In this document: in pieces, positions 1-17,321 of the stretch
Layout: the number at the start of each line of letters is the position of its first letter
Position numbering within the stretch: position 1 is the first letter of the stretch
From: Bradyrhizobium liaoningense
Lineage (GTDB): Bacteria > Pseudomonadota > Alphaproteobacteria > Rhizobiales > Xanthobacteraceae
DNA length: 64,000 nucleotides
Assembly: GCF_018130785.1 (NCBI RefSeq)
Contig: NZ_JAFCJT010000012.1
Span: 62,001 to 126,000 of the forward strand
Direction of reading: 5' to 3'
Translations under genes and position numbers: made by a program
The notes under the pieces: generated by a model
The model's input: the letters and a program-made list of their open reading frames with translations, nothing else
What the model was told of the DNA's origin: nothing
Databases searched by the model: none

Positions 1-2099
<2,099 letters not shown>

Positions 2100-2110
2100 T
2101 TCGACCTTTC

Positions 2111-2170
2111 ATGCCCGGCCTTCACGGCCGGGCATTGGCGCCCCTCCCGAGGCCTTGAGGGCAGGGCGCC
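2111..2170 (+). promoter_or_regulatory. two tandem hairpins in the rpoB-rpoC spacer
   Basis: A perfect 10-bp stem with a 5-base loop (2111-2120 with 2126-2135, ATGCCCGGCC pairing GGCCGGGCAT) is followed by a second inverted repeat, GGCGCCC (2137-2143) with GGGCGCC (2164-2170). Neither is followed by a T-run, so they look like RNA processing, stability or attenuation structures rather than a terminator. The structure is read directly from the sequence; the function is inferred. Confidence 0.5.
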
Positions 2171-2228
2171 CCGCTTGAGTGATTTTCGAATTTGCGGCCG
2201 TAGGCGACCGGCACGCGAGGAGAAGACG

Positions 2229-6425
<4,197 letters not shown>

Positions 6426-6456
6426 TCGTTCATCCGTAGGAATACCGAGGACAACG

Positions 6457-6483
6457 AAAAGGCCGGCGAAAGCCGGCCTTTTT
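6457..6483 (+). terminator. intrinsic terminator after rpoC
   Basis: A perfect 7-bp stem GGCCGGC (6461-6467) / GCCGGCC (6472-6478) with a GAAA tetraloop, preceded by AAAA and followed by TTTTT. The A/T flanks extend the stem and make it work in both directions. It closes the rpoBC unit. Confidence 0.9.
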
Positions 6484-6617
6484 GCTGCTTTGTTTCCCTG
6501 TTGCGGTGCACGATCAACCTTTGTTCATCTTTCCTTCAGGCGCAAAAGCGCTTCTGCTAAGGGAACTTAGACCGGTGGTCCCGTGACGGGGGCAGGGCCG
6601 GAGACCACGGAACTCAT

Positions 6618-8681
6618 ATGCTTGATCTCGCAATCGTAGGCGGCGGCCCCGGCGGGCTGATGAGCGCCTGGTACCTGAAGCGTAAGCTCGGCGACCTCTG
6701 CCGCGTCACCATCTACGAGGCCTCCGACCGGCTCGGCGGCAAGATCGTCACGCGCAAATTCGATTCCGCGCCGGCGATGTACGAGGCCGGCGTTGCGGAG
6801 ATCTACGACTACTCGATGACCGGTCCCGATCCGCTGCGCGAACTGATCCAGCATTTCGGACTGCAGACGATTCCGATGGACGCCGAGCAGGTGCAGTTCG
6901 GCGGCGAGCTGCTCAACGACGTCGCAGGCATGCGCCGCAAATTCGGCGCCAAGACCGCGGCGGCGATCGAGGGTTTCCGCACGCGCTGCGCCGAGGCGAT
7001 GTCGCCGATCGAATATTACGAGGGCGTCGGCGCGCACGACAACGAGAATCCCTGGGCCTACAAGACCGCCGAGCAGGTGCTCGACGAGGAGGTCGAGGAC
7101 GAAACCGCAAAGCGTTTCTTCAAGGTGATGGCGCGCTCCGACATCGCGACCGAGAGCCACAACACCAACGGGCTCAACGCGCTCAAGAACTATCTGATGG
7201 ATGTCGACGGCTATATCGGTCTCTATTCCATCCAGAACGGCAACGAGCAGCTGATCGATTGCCTCCAGTCGGAGGTCAACGCCGACATCCAGCTCAATCA
7301 TCGCGTGCTGACCGTCGGCAAGGCGCCGACCGGCCGCTACCAGCTCAAGATGATGAACGGCAAGGGGCCGGAGACGCGCGACTTCGACCTGGTGCTGGTC
7401 TGCCTGCCGCATTCCTGGCTCGCGACCATGGGCTGGGAAGGAGAGCAGCTCCGCAAGTCGATGGTCAAGCACGTCTCGTATTTCGATCGTCCCGCGCATT
7501 ATCTGCGCGTCTCGATCCTGTTCGACACCCCGTTCTGGGGCGAGAAGATTTCCGGCGCCTGGTTCATGTCGGAAGCCTTCGGCGGCTGCTGCGTCTACAA
7601 TGAGGGCGCGCGCCATGACGTCGGCAAGCACGGCGTGCTGAACTGGCTCATTCCCGGCTCAGACGCGCTGGCTTTCGCCAATCTGTCGGACCAGGAGTTG
7701 ATCGACGCCGCGCTGAAATCGCTGCCGGCCTCGCTCGGCGATGCGCGTTCGCATTTCGTGGAAGGCAAGATCCACCGCTGGCTGTCGTCGGTGAATGCTA
7801 TCCCGGGCGGTCTGCCCGTGCGTGACGTCATGACCAATCACCGGCCGGAGCCGAAGGAGCATCCCGGCATCGTGGTGGTCGGCGACTATCTGTTCGACTC
7901 CACGCTGAACGGTCTGCTCGACTCCTCGGACGCGGCGACCGACATCATCCTGACCGAGATGATGCGCCTGCGCCGCGAGCGCGCACAGGAGGAGGGCAAG
8001 CCGGTCTCGGACAAGATCGACCGCGACTATTTCGAGAATTATCGCGGCCTCGGTCCCTACAGCGAGGCCTGGAGCCACTTCACCGATCCCGATTATCTCA
8101 CCAAGCTGATCGGCATCGTCTGGGGCAAGGCCAGGGGCGCCAAGCTCCTGGTCGCGGGCTCGGCGAGCGGCGAATTGGTCGGCGCGCTGCGCGATCGCGG
8201 CATCGATGCCTTCGGCATCGAGAGCAACCGCGCCATCCACGCCAGGACGCCGAAGGCGCTGAAGAAGTACAACAAGCTCGGCTCGATCACCGACATGCCG
8301 TTCAAGGACGGCGCCTTCGACTTCGTGTTCGAGACCAGCCTCTGCCATGTTTCCCCGAAGCAGGTGGTCCGCGCGATCCGCGAACTGAATCGCGTGGTCA
8401 AGACCGGCCTCGTGTTCGGCTCGATCACCTCGGACATGGCTTCAGTGGTGATCGACCGCTACGACCTGCTGCGCGGCGTCAAGAAGCTCGGCACCTGGTG
8501 GGAATGGTCCGAGCTGTTCTTCGGCAACGGCTTCGAGCTGTCGATGCACCGCAAGGACTGCACCGATGCGCTCTGGGAGGCGACGCTTGCCGCCAACAAG
8601 GGTCCGGGCCAGTGGTACGCCGACGCCGACAGCCTGCGTTATTCCTTCTTCGACAAGGTCGAGGATGAGGACGACGACTAG
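6618..8681 (+). CDS. FAD-dependent oxidoreductase fused to a SAM-methyltransferase-like domain
   Basis: 687 residues. Residues 1 to about 430 form a flavin amine-oxidase/desaturase-like fold: dinucleotide loop GGGPGG at 8-13, then YEASDRLGGK (the E-x-x-x-R-x-G-G signature of this superfamily), and a C-terminal FAD-contact motif GIVVVGDY at 417-424. From about 480 onward there is a second domain like class I methyltransferases: LLVAGSASGE at 510-519 (degenerate motif I), AFGIESN (acidic residue of motif II), FDFVFETSLCHVSP, and a C-terminal beta region. The end is acidic (EDEDDD). Substrate unknown. It is followed by an ABC exporter on the same strand. Family placement is firm for the flavin part and moderate for the methyltransferase part. 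Confidence 0.85.
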   Translation: MLDLAIVGGGPGGLMSAWYLKRKLGDLCRVTIYEASDRLGGKIVTRKFDSAPAMYEAGVAEIYDYSMTGPDPLRELIQHFGLQTIPMDAEQVQFGGELLNDVAGMRRKFGAKTAAAIEGFRTRCAEAMSPIEYYEGVGAHDNENPWAYKTAEQVLDEEVEDETAKRFFKVMARSDIATESHNTNGLNALKNYLMDVDGYIGLYSIQNGNEQLIDCLQSEVNADIQLNHRVLTVGKAPTGRYQLKMMNGKGPETRDFDLVLVCLPHSWLATMGWEGEQLRKSMVKHVSYFDRPAHYLRVSILFDTPFWGEKISGAWFMSEAFGGCCVYNEGARHDVGKHGVLNWLIPGSDALAFANLSDQELIDAALKSLPASLGDARSHFVEGKIHRWLSSVNAIPGGLPVRDVMTNHRPEPKEHPGIVVVGDYLFDSTLNGLLDSSDAATDIILTEMMRLRRERAQEEGKPVSDKIDRDYFENYRGLGPYSEAWSHFTDPDYLTKLIGIVWGKARGAKLLVAGSASGELVGALRDRGIDAFGIESNRAIHARTPKALKKYNKLGSITDMPFKDGAFDFVFETSLCHVSPKQVVRAIRELNRVVKTGLVFGSITSDMASVVIDRYDLLRGVKKLGTWWEWSELFFGNGFELSMHRKDCTDALWEATLAANKGPGQWYADADSLRYSFFDKVEDEDDD

Positions 8682-8813
8682 AGACAGGATCGGACCGGCC
8701 TAGCCAATTGCTTTGCCGAATTCATCATGATCGCATAGAATCGGTGCGATAGCGGTTGCCGCTATTTCCTGCTTTCTCCGCGGTCATGCCGGCCGTCAGC
8801 ATCGGTTGGTTTC

Positions 8814-10844
8814 ATGGCGTCCAAGCCCCTCCCGCCCGACAAACAGAAGCTCTCCGCGGAAGAGGCGGCCGAGCTCGACGACAAGCTTGTCGCCGCCAAG
8901 CCTGACCTCGAAGACGACGAGGACGACGAAGACGAGAAGGATGACGAGCTGGAGCTCGACGACGACGATGAGGACGAGGACCTCGTCGTCTTCACTGCGC
9001 GCGAAGCCGCCGGCGCGCTCGCGACCATCCTGGGTTTCGTCAAGCCCTTCCTGTCCAACTACAAGCGGATGCTGTCATTCGTGGCGTTCGGCGTCTTCGT
9101 CGAGACGCTGTTCAACGTCATCATGCCGCTCAGCCTGAAGTACCTGATCGACGACGCGCTCGGCGAGGAGGATTTCCAGGCGCTCTACAAGATCCTCGGC
9201 GTGCTCGCGGTCGCCGGCATCTTCACCTCGATCGTCGCGGTCTGGTACGAGCGCTGGGACGCCCGGCTGGCTGCCTGCATCATCTCCGACGTCCGCAAGC
9301 GCCTGTTCGAGCACGTCCAGGACCTGCCGGCGGCCTATTTCGGCCGCACCAAGCGCGGCGAGATCCTGTCGCGCTTTTCCGTCGATCTTTCGGCCTTCGA
9401 GGGCTCGGTCAAGACCTTCGCCAACAGTGCAGCGCTGCCGTTTCTGGAATTGATCGCCGGCATCATCCTGATGGTGTTCCTGAACTGGCAGCTCGCCGCG
9501 GTCGCGCTGCTGGTGTTCCCGATCACGCTGATCGGGCCTCGCATCCTCACCCCGAAGGCGGTGCAGGCCAATTACGAGCAGAAGCAGAACGAGAGCGCGC
9601 TGCTCGGCATGGTGCAGGAGAACGTGGCCGCGCAGGCCGTGATCAAGGCGTTCAGCCTGCAGCGCAAGATGTTCGGCTTCTTCACCTTCCGTAATACCGA
9701 GACGCGCCACAAGATCGCTTCGGCCGCGTTCCTCTCGACCATGGTGGAGCGGACGGTCACCATCTCGGTGCTGCTGCTGCACCTCGTCGTGCTCGCGATC
9801 GGCGCCTATCTCGCGACCAAGGGCCAGATCACCATCGGCACCTTCGTCACCTTCGAGAGCGCGTTCTGGGAGGTCTCCTACAACATCGCCCACGTGATGC
9901 ACTTCATCCCGGTGTCGATCTCCTCGGCCGCCGCGATCCGCCACATGCAGGAGCTGCTGGACGAGCCGACGCGCGGCGCCGATCGTCCCGGCGCGCCCGA
10001 TCTGCCGCGCATCACCAACGACATCACCTTCGACCACGTCACGTTCCAGTACGAAGGCAGCCAGACGCCGGTGCTGGACAATCTCAGCCTCAAGCTCAAT
10101 GTCGGCAAGCGCATCGCCATCGTCGGCCCCTCGGGCTCGGGCAAGAGCACGCTGCTCAATCTGATCCTGCGGCTGTACGTGCCCGACGAGGGGCGCGTCA
10201 CCATCGACGGCGTCGACGTCCGCAAGGTGACGCTGGATTCGCTGCGCCGGAGCATGGCGGTGGTGTTCCAGGAGAACATGCTGTTCAACATGTCGATCCG
10301 CGAGAACATCCGGCTCGGCAAGGAAGGCGCGACCGACGAGGAGGTGGAGGACGCCGCCAAGAAGGCCGAGATCCACCGCTACATCATGAGTCTGCCGCAG
10401 CGATACGACACGGCGGTCGGCGAGCGCGGCGATACGCTCTCGGGCGGCCAGCGCCAGCGCATCGCGATCGCGCGCGCGATCATCCGCAACCCTTCCGTGC
10501 TGCTGCTGGACGAAGCCACCTCGGCGCTCGACCAGACCACGGAAGCGGCGATCAACCGTACGCTGCTGAAGGTCGCCAAGGGCCGCACCATGATCTGGTC
10601 GACCCACCGCCTGACCTCGGTGGTCGAAATGGACGAGATCATCGTGATTTCAGGGGGCAGGGCGATCGAGCGCGGCTCGCACGCCGAGTTGCTCGCCAGG
10701 AACGGCACCTATCGCAAGCTGTGGAACGACCAGATCCACCAGCCGCATGGCGCTGTGGCTCAGGCCGATGACGACAACGACGATGACGACGAGGATGAAG
10801 ACGACCTCGAGGATGATGAGGACGAGGACGACGAGGAGGAGTGA
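8814..10844 (+). CDS. ABC exporter, fused permease and ATPase, with acidic N- and C-terminal tails
   Basis: 676 residues, a type IV ABC half-transporter (MsbA/ABCB-like). An N-terminal Asp/Glu-rich stretch (about residues 35-62) precedes a six-helix membrane domain (about 80-370). The ATPase has Walker A GPSGSGKST at 438-446, signature LSGGQRQ at 542-548, and Walker B plus D-loop VLLLDEATSALD at 562-573, followed by the H-loop STHR. The last 25 or so residues are almost all Asp/Glu. It should act as a homodimer exporting a lipid or small molecule from the inner leaflet. Its neighbours are two flavoproteins, suggesting export of their product. The 85-base 3' end overlaps the convergent flavoprotein gene. 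Confidence 0.95.
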   Translation: MASKPLPPDKQKLSAEEAAELDDKLVAAKPDLEDDEDDEDEKDDELELDDDDEDEDLVVFTAREAAGALATILGFVKPFLSNYKRMLSFVAFGVFVETLFNVIMPLSLKYLIDDALGEEDFQALYKILGVLAVAGIFTSIVAVWYERWDARLAACIISDVRKRLFEHVQDLPAAYFGRTKRGEILSRFSVDLSAFEGSVKTFANSAALPFLELIAGIILMVFLNWQLAAVALLVFPITLIGPRILTPKAVQANYEQKQNESALLGMVQENVAAQAVIKAFSLQRKMFGFFTFRNTETRHKIASAAFLSTMVERTVTISVLLLHLVVLAIGAYLATKGQITIGTFVTFESAFWEVSYNIAHVMHFIPVSISSAAAIRHMQELLDEPTRGADRPGAPDLPRITNDITFDHVTFQYEGSQTPVLDNLSLKLNVGKRIAIVGPSGSGKSTLLNLILRLYVPDEGRVTIDGVDVRKVTLDSLRRSMAVVFQENMLFNMSIRENIRLGKEGATDEEVEDAAKKAEIHRYIMSLPQRYDTAVGERGDTLSGGQRQRIAIARAIIRNPSVLLLDEATSALDQTTEAAINRTLLKVAKGRTMIWSTHRLTSVVEMDEIIVISGGRAIERGSHAELLARNGTYRKLWNDQIHQPHGAVAQADDDNDDDDEDEDDLEDDEDEDDEEE

Positions 10845-12010
10845 CCGAGGAAATTCGGTTCCAGATGAAGCGCTCCTCCGAACGGCCGCAATAGTCCCTG
10901 GACCGACCATGCGATGAAGCGCGCCCAGCGCTGTGCCGTCCAGTATGGGCTCGTCGCGGTCGAGACGCAGCGGAAGTCGAAGGCCTTCGCCGCCGACCAT
11001 TCGTCGCAACCTCGCTTGACCGGATCGGCGTAGAACGCGGCGATCTTGTCCGCATCCATCCCGTCGGAAGCGAGCCATTGCGGGATGTAGACATTGCAGA
11101 GCCGCTCGACGTCGGTGAAGACCTTGTCGCAGCCGGTGCCGGCGACGGGGCAGGAGGTCGAGAAGGCATCGCCCACGAGCACGAGGCCGGGCCGGTCGCT
11201 TGCGTCATTCACGTAGAGATCGACCGGGCGGATCTTGATCTCGCCGGGGATGTCGAAGGCGCCGGTGATGAGCTTGAGCCGGGGCAGGGCGGCGTTCAAT
11301 GTCTCGGCCGGCGCACGGCGCAGCTCGCGCAGCCAGGGATCGTCGAAGCCGCGGTAGACGAACAGATTGGCGCGCATCCGCGTCCCGACCGGAAACAGCG
11401 TGATGTAGGGGATGCGGTCGCTCGGCCGTTCCGAGAAATAGGTCAGCGCCGGGAAGTCGAATGAACTCCGCCCCGCCGGCACCACGTCGAACCCGATCGA
11501 GATCGAATGGCAGGCGCTGATGATCTTTCGCGCGATGCCGAGCTGGTGACGCAGGCCGACATTCAGGCCGTTGGCGAGCACGACCAGGCGGGCGGAGATC
11601 GTCTCGTCATTGGAGAGCGTGATCTTTTGCCGCTTCGGGCTCGTCTCGAGCGAGACCGCCTTGGCACAGATGCGTTCGACGTCAGCAGCGATCTCGTCGC
11701 GGACGGCGTTGACGAGGGAATCGTAGAGGATGTTGAACTGCCGGCTCGGCGCCTTGTCGAGCAAGTGGCCGAAGCGGGCGATCCAGTTTTCGCCGGCAAA
11801 GGTCGCGCGGCGGAGCACCGATTCTCCGATTCCGGTCCTCAGGAATCGCTCGACCTGTACGCGACCACTGAGTTTTTCGACCCGGAAGTCGGCCGGATAG
11901 CTCTCATGCGGGTCGATCAACACCGCCGAAATGCCGGCGCGGCCGAGCATTGCGGCGGCGGTCGAGCCGGACAATCCCCCGCCGATAATGGCAACGTCGG
12001 TGTACCGCAT
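10760..12010 (-). CDS. FAD-dependent oxidoreductase, class A monooxygenase/halogenase-like
   Basis: 416 residues. N-terminal FAD-binding loop AIIGGGLSGSTAA (residues 7-19). A GD motif late in the protein, GDAFSTSCPVAGTG, matches the second FAD contact of the PHBH/halogenase/geranylgeranyl-reductase superfamily. No membrane segment is seen. The C-terminus ends in about 27 residues that are nearly all serine; these are encoded antisense to the acidic end of the ABC exporter, so the tail is probably a by-product of that overlap. Convergent with the exporter. The start at 12010 is the first ATG before the dinucleotide fold, and there is no strong ribosome site. Substrate unknown. Confidence 0.88.
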   Translation of the reverse strand: MRYTDVAIIGGGLSGSTAAAMLGRAGISAVLIDPHESYPADFRVEKLSGRVQVERFLRTGIGESVLRRATFAGENWIARFGHLLDKAPSRQFNILYDSLVNAVRDEIAADVERICAKAVSLETSPKRQKITLSNDETISARLVVLANGLNVGLRHQLGIARKIISACHSISIGFDVVPAGRSSFDFPALTYFSERPSDRIPYITLFPVGTRMRANLFVYRGFDDPWLRELRRAPAETLNAALPRLKLITGAFDIPGEIKIRPVDLYVNDASDRPGLVLVGDAFSTSCPVAGTGCDKVFTDVERLCNVYIPQWLASDGMDADKIAAFYADPVKRGCDEWSAAKAFDFRCVSTATSPYWTAQRWARFIAWSVQGLLRPFGGALHLEPNFLGHSSSSSSSSSSSRSSSSSSSSSLSSSA

Positions 12011-12084
12011 GGTGCAAATCTCTGCCGAAGGCGGCAGATTGACGCATCAAGAGGAAAAAAAGCCTTAGCAAGGGTCATAAAAGT

Positions 12085-12108
12085 ACATTTTGCCCGGATA
12101 TAAAATGT
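12085..12108. promoter_or_regulatory. inverted repeat, possible operator
   Basis: ACATTTT (12085-12091) and AAAATGT (12102-12108) are perfect inverted arms with a 10-base spacer, in an A/T-rich island in otherwise GC-rich DNA. It lies about 75-98 bases upstream of the minus-strand flavoprotein start, where a regulator could bind. The regulator is unknown. Confidence 0.35.
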
Positions 12109-12218
12109 TTTTGGGCTGGCGGAACAGATGTCCGGTACCCATATCCGGCATGCGCGGTGAGTGCGGGCAAACAGCGATTTCGTCAGGTGCCAGAAGCGTT
12201 TTCCGACTGTCGTTTCAC

Positions 12219-12246
12219 CTTGACTTGACCGATTCTCACTTATAGA
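12219..12246 (+). promoter_or_regulatory. candidate promoter of the rpsL operon
   Basis: CTTGACT at 12219-12225 resembles a -35 element (alphaproteobacterial CTTGAC) and TATAGA at 12241-12246 a -10. The spacer is about 15-17 bases depending on how the hexamers are aligned. It is the best sigma-70-like site upstream of rpsL and implies a leader of about 420 bases. Confidence 0.4.
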
Positions 12247-12679
12247 AAGCGCCTCACTTAACGACAGGCGGTGAGCATCGCCAGCGTCGGAACGGGCCAC
12301 CCGTTGACCCCCAGGGGTCGCTAAGACGGGCACCAACCTCGACGAATGCCGCTCAAACGCTGTCGATCATAGCTAGGCAATGCCAGTGCGATTTTAGGTC
12401 TCTTGAGCTTGTTCTCTCGAGATCGAATTCGGATGCATGACCTCGGTGCGCGGGCCGCGGCTTTACGCTGATCGGTCCCAATACTGCGGTCCTCTGTGGC
12501 GTCGAAGCGCTTTCCGCTCGTTGATGGAGCGGTTGGCGCAATTTCGCTTTGTGCGGATTGTTCCGTGCAGGGCGGCCCAATCGGGCGGGTGGCTCGAAAG
12601 AATTTGCGGTCCCGACAACGGGCCGCAGCAAGACAGCGGATCCGGAAGGGTTCGCGGCAGAACAAAGGGTAAGGCCAGG

Positions 12680-13051
12680 ATGCCGACGATCAACCAGCTG
12701 ATCGCTCAACCGCGTGAAGTGCAGAAGTCGCGCAAGAAGGTGCCGGCGCTGCAGCAGTCGCCGCAGAAGCGTGGTGTTTGCACCCGCGTCTACACCACGA
12801 CCCCGAAGAAGCCGAACTCGGCGCTTCGTAAGGTCGCCAAGGTGCGCCTGACCAACGGCTTCGAGGTGATCGGTTACATCCCGGGTGAGGGCCATAACCT
12901 TCAGGAGCACTCGGTGGTCATGATCCGCGGCGGCCGCGTCAAGGACTTGCCCGGCGTGCGCTACCACATCCTCCGCGGCGTTCTGGATACCCAGGGCGTC
13001 AAGAACCGTAAGCAGCGTCGTTCGAAGTACGGCGCGAAGCGTCCGAAGTAA
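12680..13051 (+). CDS. rpsL: 30S ribosomal protein S12
   Basis: 123 residues, the usual length. Decoding-centre protein of the 30S subunit. The start MPTINQLI at 12680 follows an AAGGCCAGG Shine-Dalgarno-like stretch; the frame is open further upstream but that part is not S12. Lys43 (TTPKKPNS) and Lys88 (GRVKDLPG) are the wild-type residues whose changes give streptomycin resistance, so the allele looks sensitive. Asp89 is the residue that RimO methylthiolates in other bacteria. First gene of the str operon, with rpsG 15 bases downstream. Confidence 0.99.
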   Translation: MPTINQLIAQPREVQKSRKKVPALQQSPQKRGVCTRVYTTTPKKPNSALRKVAKVRLTNGFEVIGYIPGEGHNLQEHSVVMIRGGRVKDLPGVRYHILRGVLDTQGVKNRKQRRSKYGAKRPK

Positions 13052-13066
13052 GCGGGAACCAGCTCA

Positions 13067-13537
13067 ATGTCTCGTCGCCACTCAGCGGAAAAGCGCGAAG
13101 TTCTTCCCGATCCGAAGTTCGGGAACATCATCGTGACGAAGTTCATGAACTCGGTGATGTACGCCGGCAAGAAGTCGGTCGCCGAAGGCATCGTCTACGG
13201 TGCGTTCGGTATCATCGAGGCCAAGACCAAGCAGAGCCCGCTCGGCGTGTTCGAGCAGGCGCTCGAGAACGTCATGCCGACGATCGAAGTGCGCTCCCGC
13301 CGCGTCGGTGGCGCGACCTACCAGGTCCCGGTCGAAGTTCGTTCGACCCGCCGTCAGGCTCTGGGCATCCGCTGGCTGATTTCGGCGGCGCGCGAGCGCA
13401 ACGAGAAGACGATGACCGAGCGTCTCTCGGCCGAGCTCCTGGACGCATCGAACAACCGTGGCAACGCCGTGAAGAAGCGTGAGGATGTGCACCGGATGGC
13501 GGAAGCCAACCGCGCCTTCTCGCACTATCGCTGGTAA
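13067..13537 (+). CDS. rpsG: 30S ribosomal protein S7
   Basis: 156 residues, the family length. Primary binding protein of the 3' domain of 16S rRNA and, in E. coli, translational repressor of the str operon. It begins MSRRHSAEKREVLPDPKFG and includes the conserved MPTIEVRSRRVGGATYQVPVEV beta-hairpin/16S contact region. Lies between rpsL and fusA in the standard order. Confidence 0.99.
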   Translation: MSRRHSAEKREVLPDPKFGNIIVTKFMNSVMYAGKKSVAEGIVYGAFGIIEAKTKQSPLGVFEQALENVMPTIEVRSRRVGGATYQVPVEVRSTRRQALGIRWLISAARERNEKTMTERLSAELLDASNNRGNAVKKREDVHRMAEANRAFSHYRW

Positions 13538-13570
13538 CGGCGAAACAAACGGACTCGCAAGGAACACCCC

Positions 13571-15643
<2,073 letters not shown>

Positions 15644-15683
15644 TTGTCGTCGGTCTAGAGCTGACGATTGAACGGAGAGTCAA

Positions 15684-16874
<1,191 letters not shown>

Positions 16875-16959
16875 TTACGAGAATAGGGATTGGCGCGTAG
16901 CGAGTGGTGACATTCGCTATTCGCTATTCGCCACCCCCCACTGAAGAGAGACCACGGCA

Positions 16960-17268
16960 ATGAACGGCCAAAACATTCGTATCCGTCTCAAGGCGTTCGA
17001 CCATCGTATCCTCGATACGTCGACCCGCGAGATCGTGAACACGGCGAAGCGCACCGGCGCGCAGGTCCGCGGACCCATTCCGCTGCCCACCCGCATCGAG
17101 AAGTTCACCGTCAACCGTTCGCCCCACGTCGACAAGAAGAGCCGCGAGCAGTTCGAGATGCGCACTCACAAGCGCCTGCTCGACATCGTCGATCCGACCC
17201 CGCAGACCGTCGATGCTTTGATGAAGCTCGACCTGGCCGCCGGTGTCGACGTCGAGATCAAGCTCTAA
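16960..17268 (+). CDS. rpsJ: 30S ribosomal protein S10
   Basis: 102 residues. Head protein of the 30S subunit that also acts as NusE in antitermination. It starts [19 protein letters not shown] and contains [25 protein letters not shown], the extended loop region. First gene of the S10 set, 85 bases after tuf. That gap holds a short ATTCGCT tandem (about 16912-16930) but no clear terminator, so read-through from str is likely. Confidence 0.99.
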
Positions 17269-17321
17269 GATTTTTGGATCACGTTCGCGACTAGCGGACA
17301 GAAAGAACAGGAAGCACGCCG

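Larger units (their letters stand above)
12011..12679. other. 669-base intergenic region between the flavoprotein gene and rpsL
   Basis: No convincing gene is seen. It holds a dyad at 12085-12108, a candidate promoter at 12219-12246, a short hairpin at 12306-12319 (GACCC/GGGTC with loop CCAG), and then a leader of about 430 bases before rpsL. Short open frames on both strands here have no recognisable product. Confidence 0.6.

Noticed and set aside
12353..12967. Minus-strand frame across the rpsL leader and gene
   Set aside because: Antisense to rpsL and without recognisable protein sequence; no ribosome site.
16912..16932. Short ATTCGCT tandem between tuf and rpsJ
   Set aside because: Only about three copies and without known role; too short to call a functional repeat.
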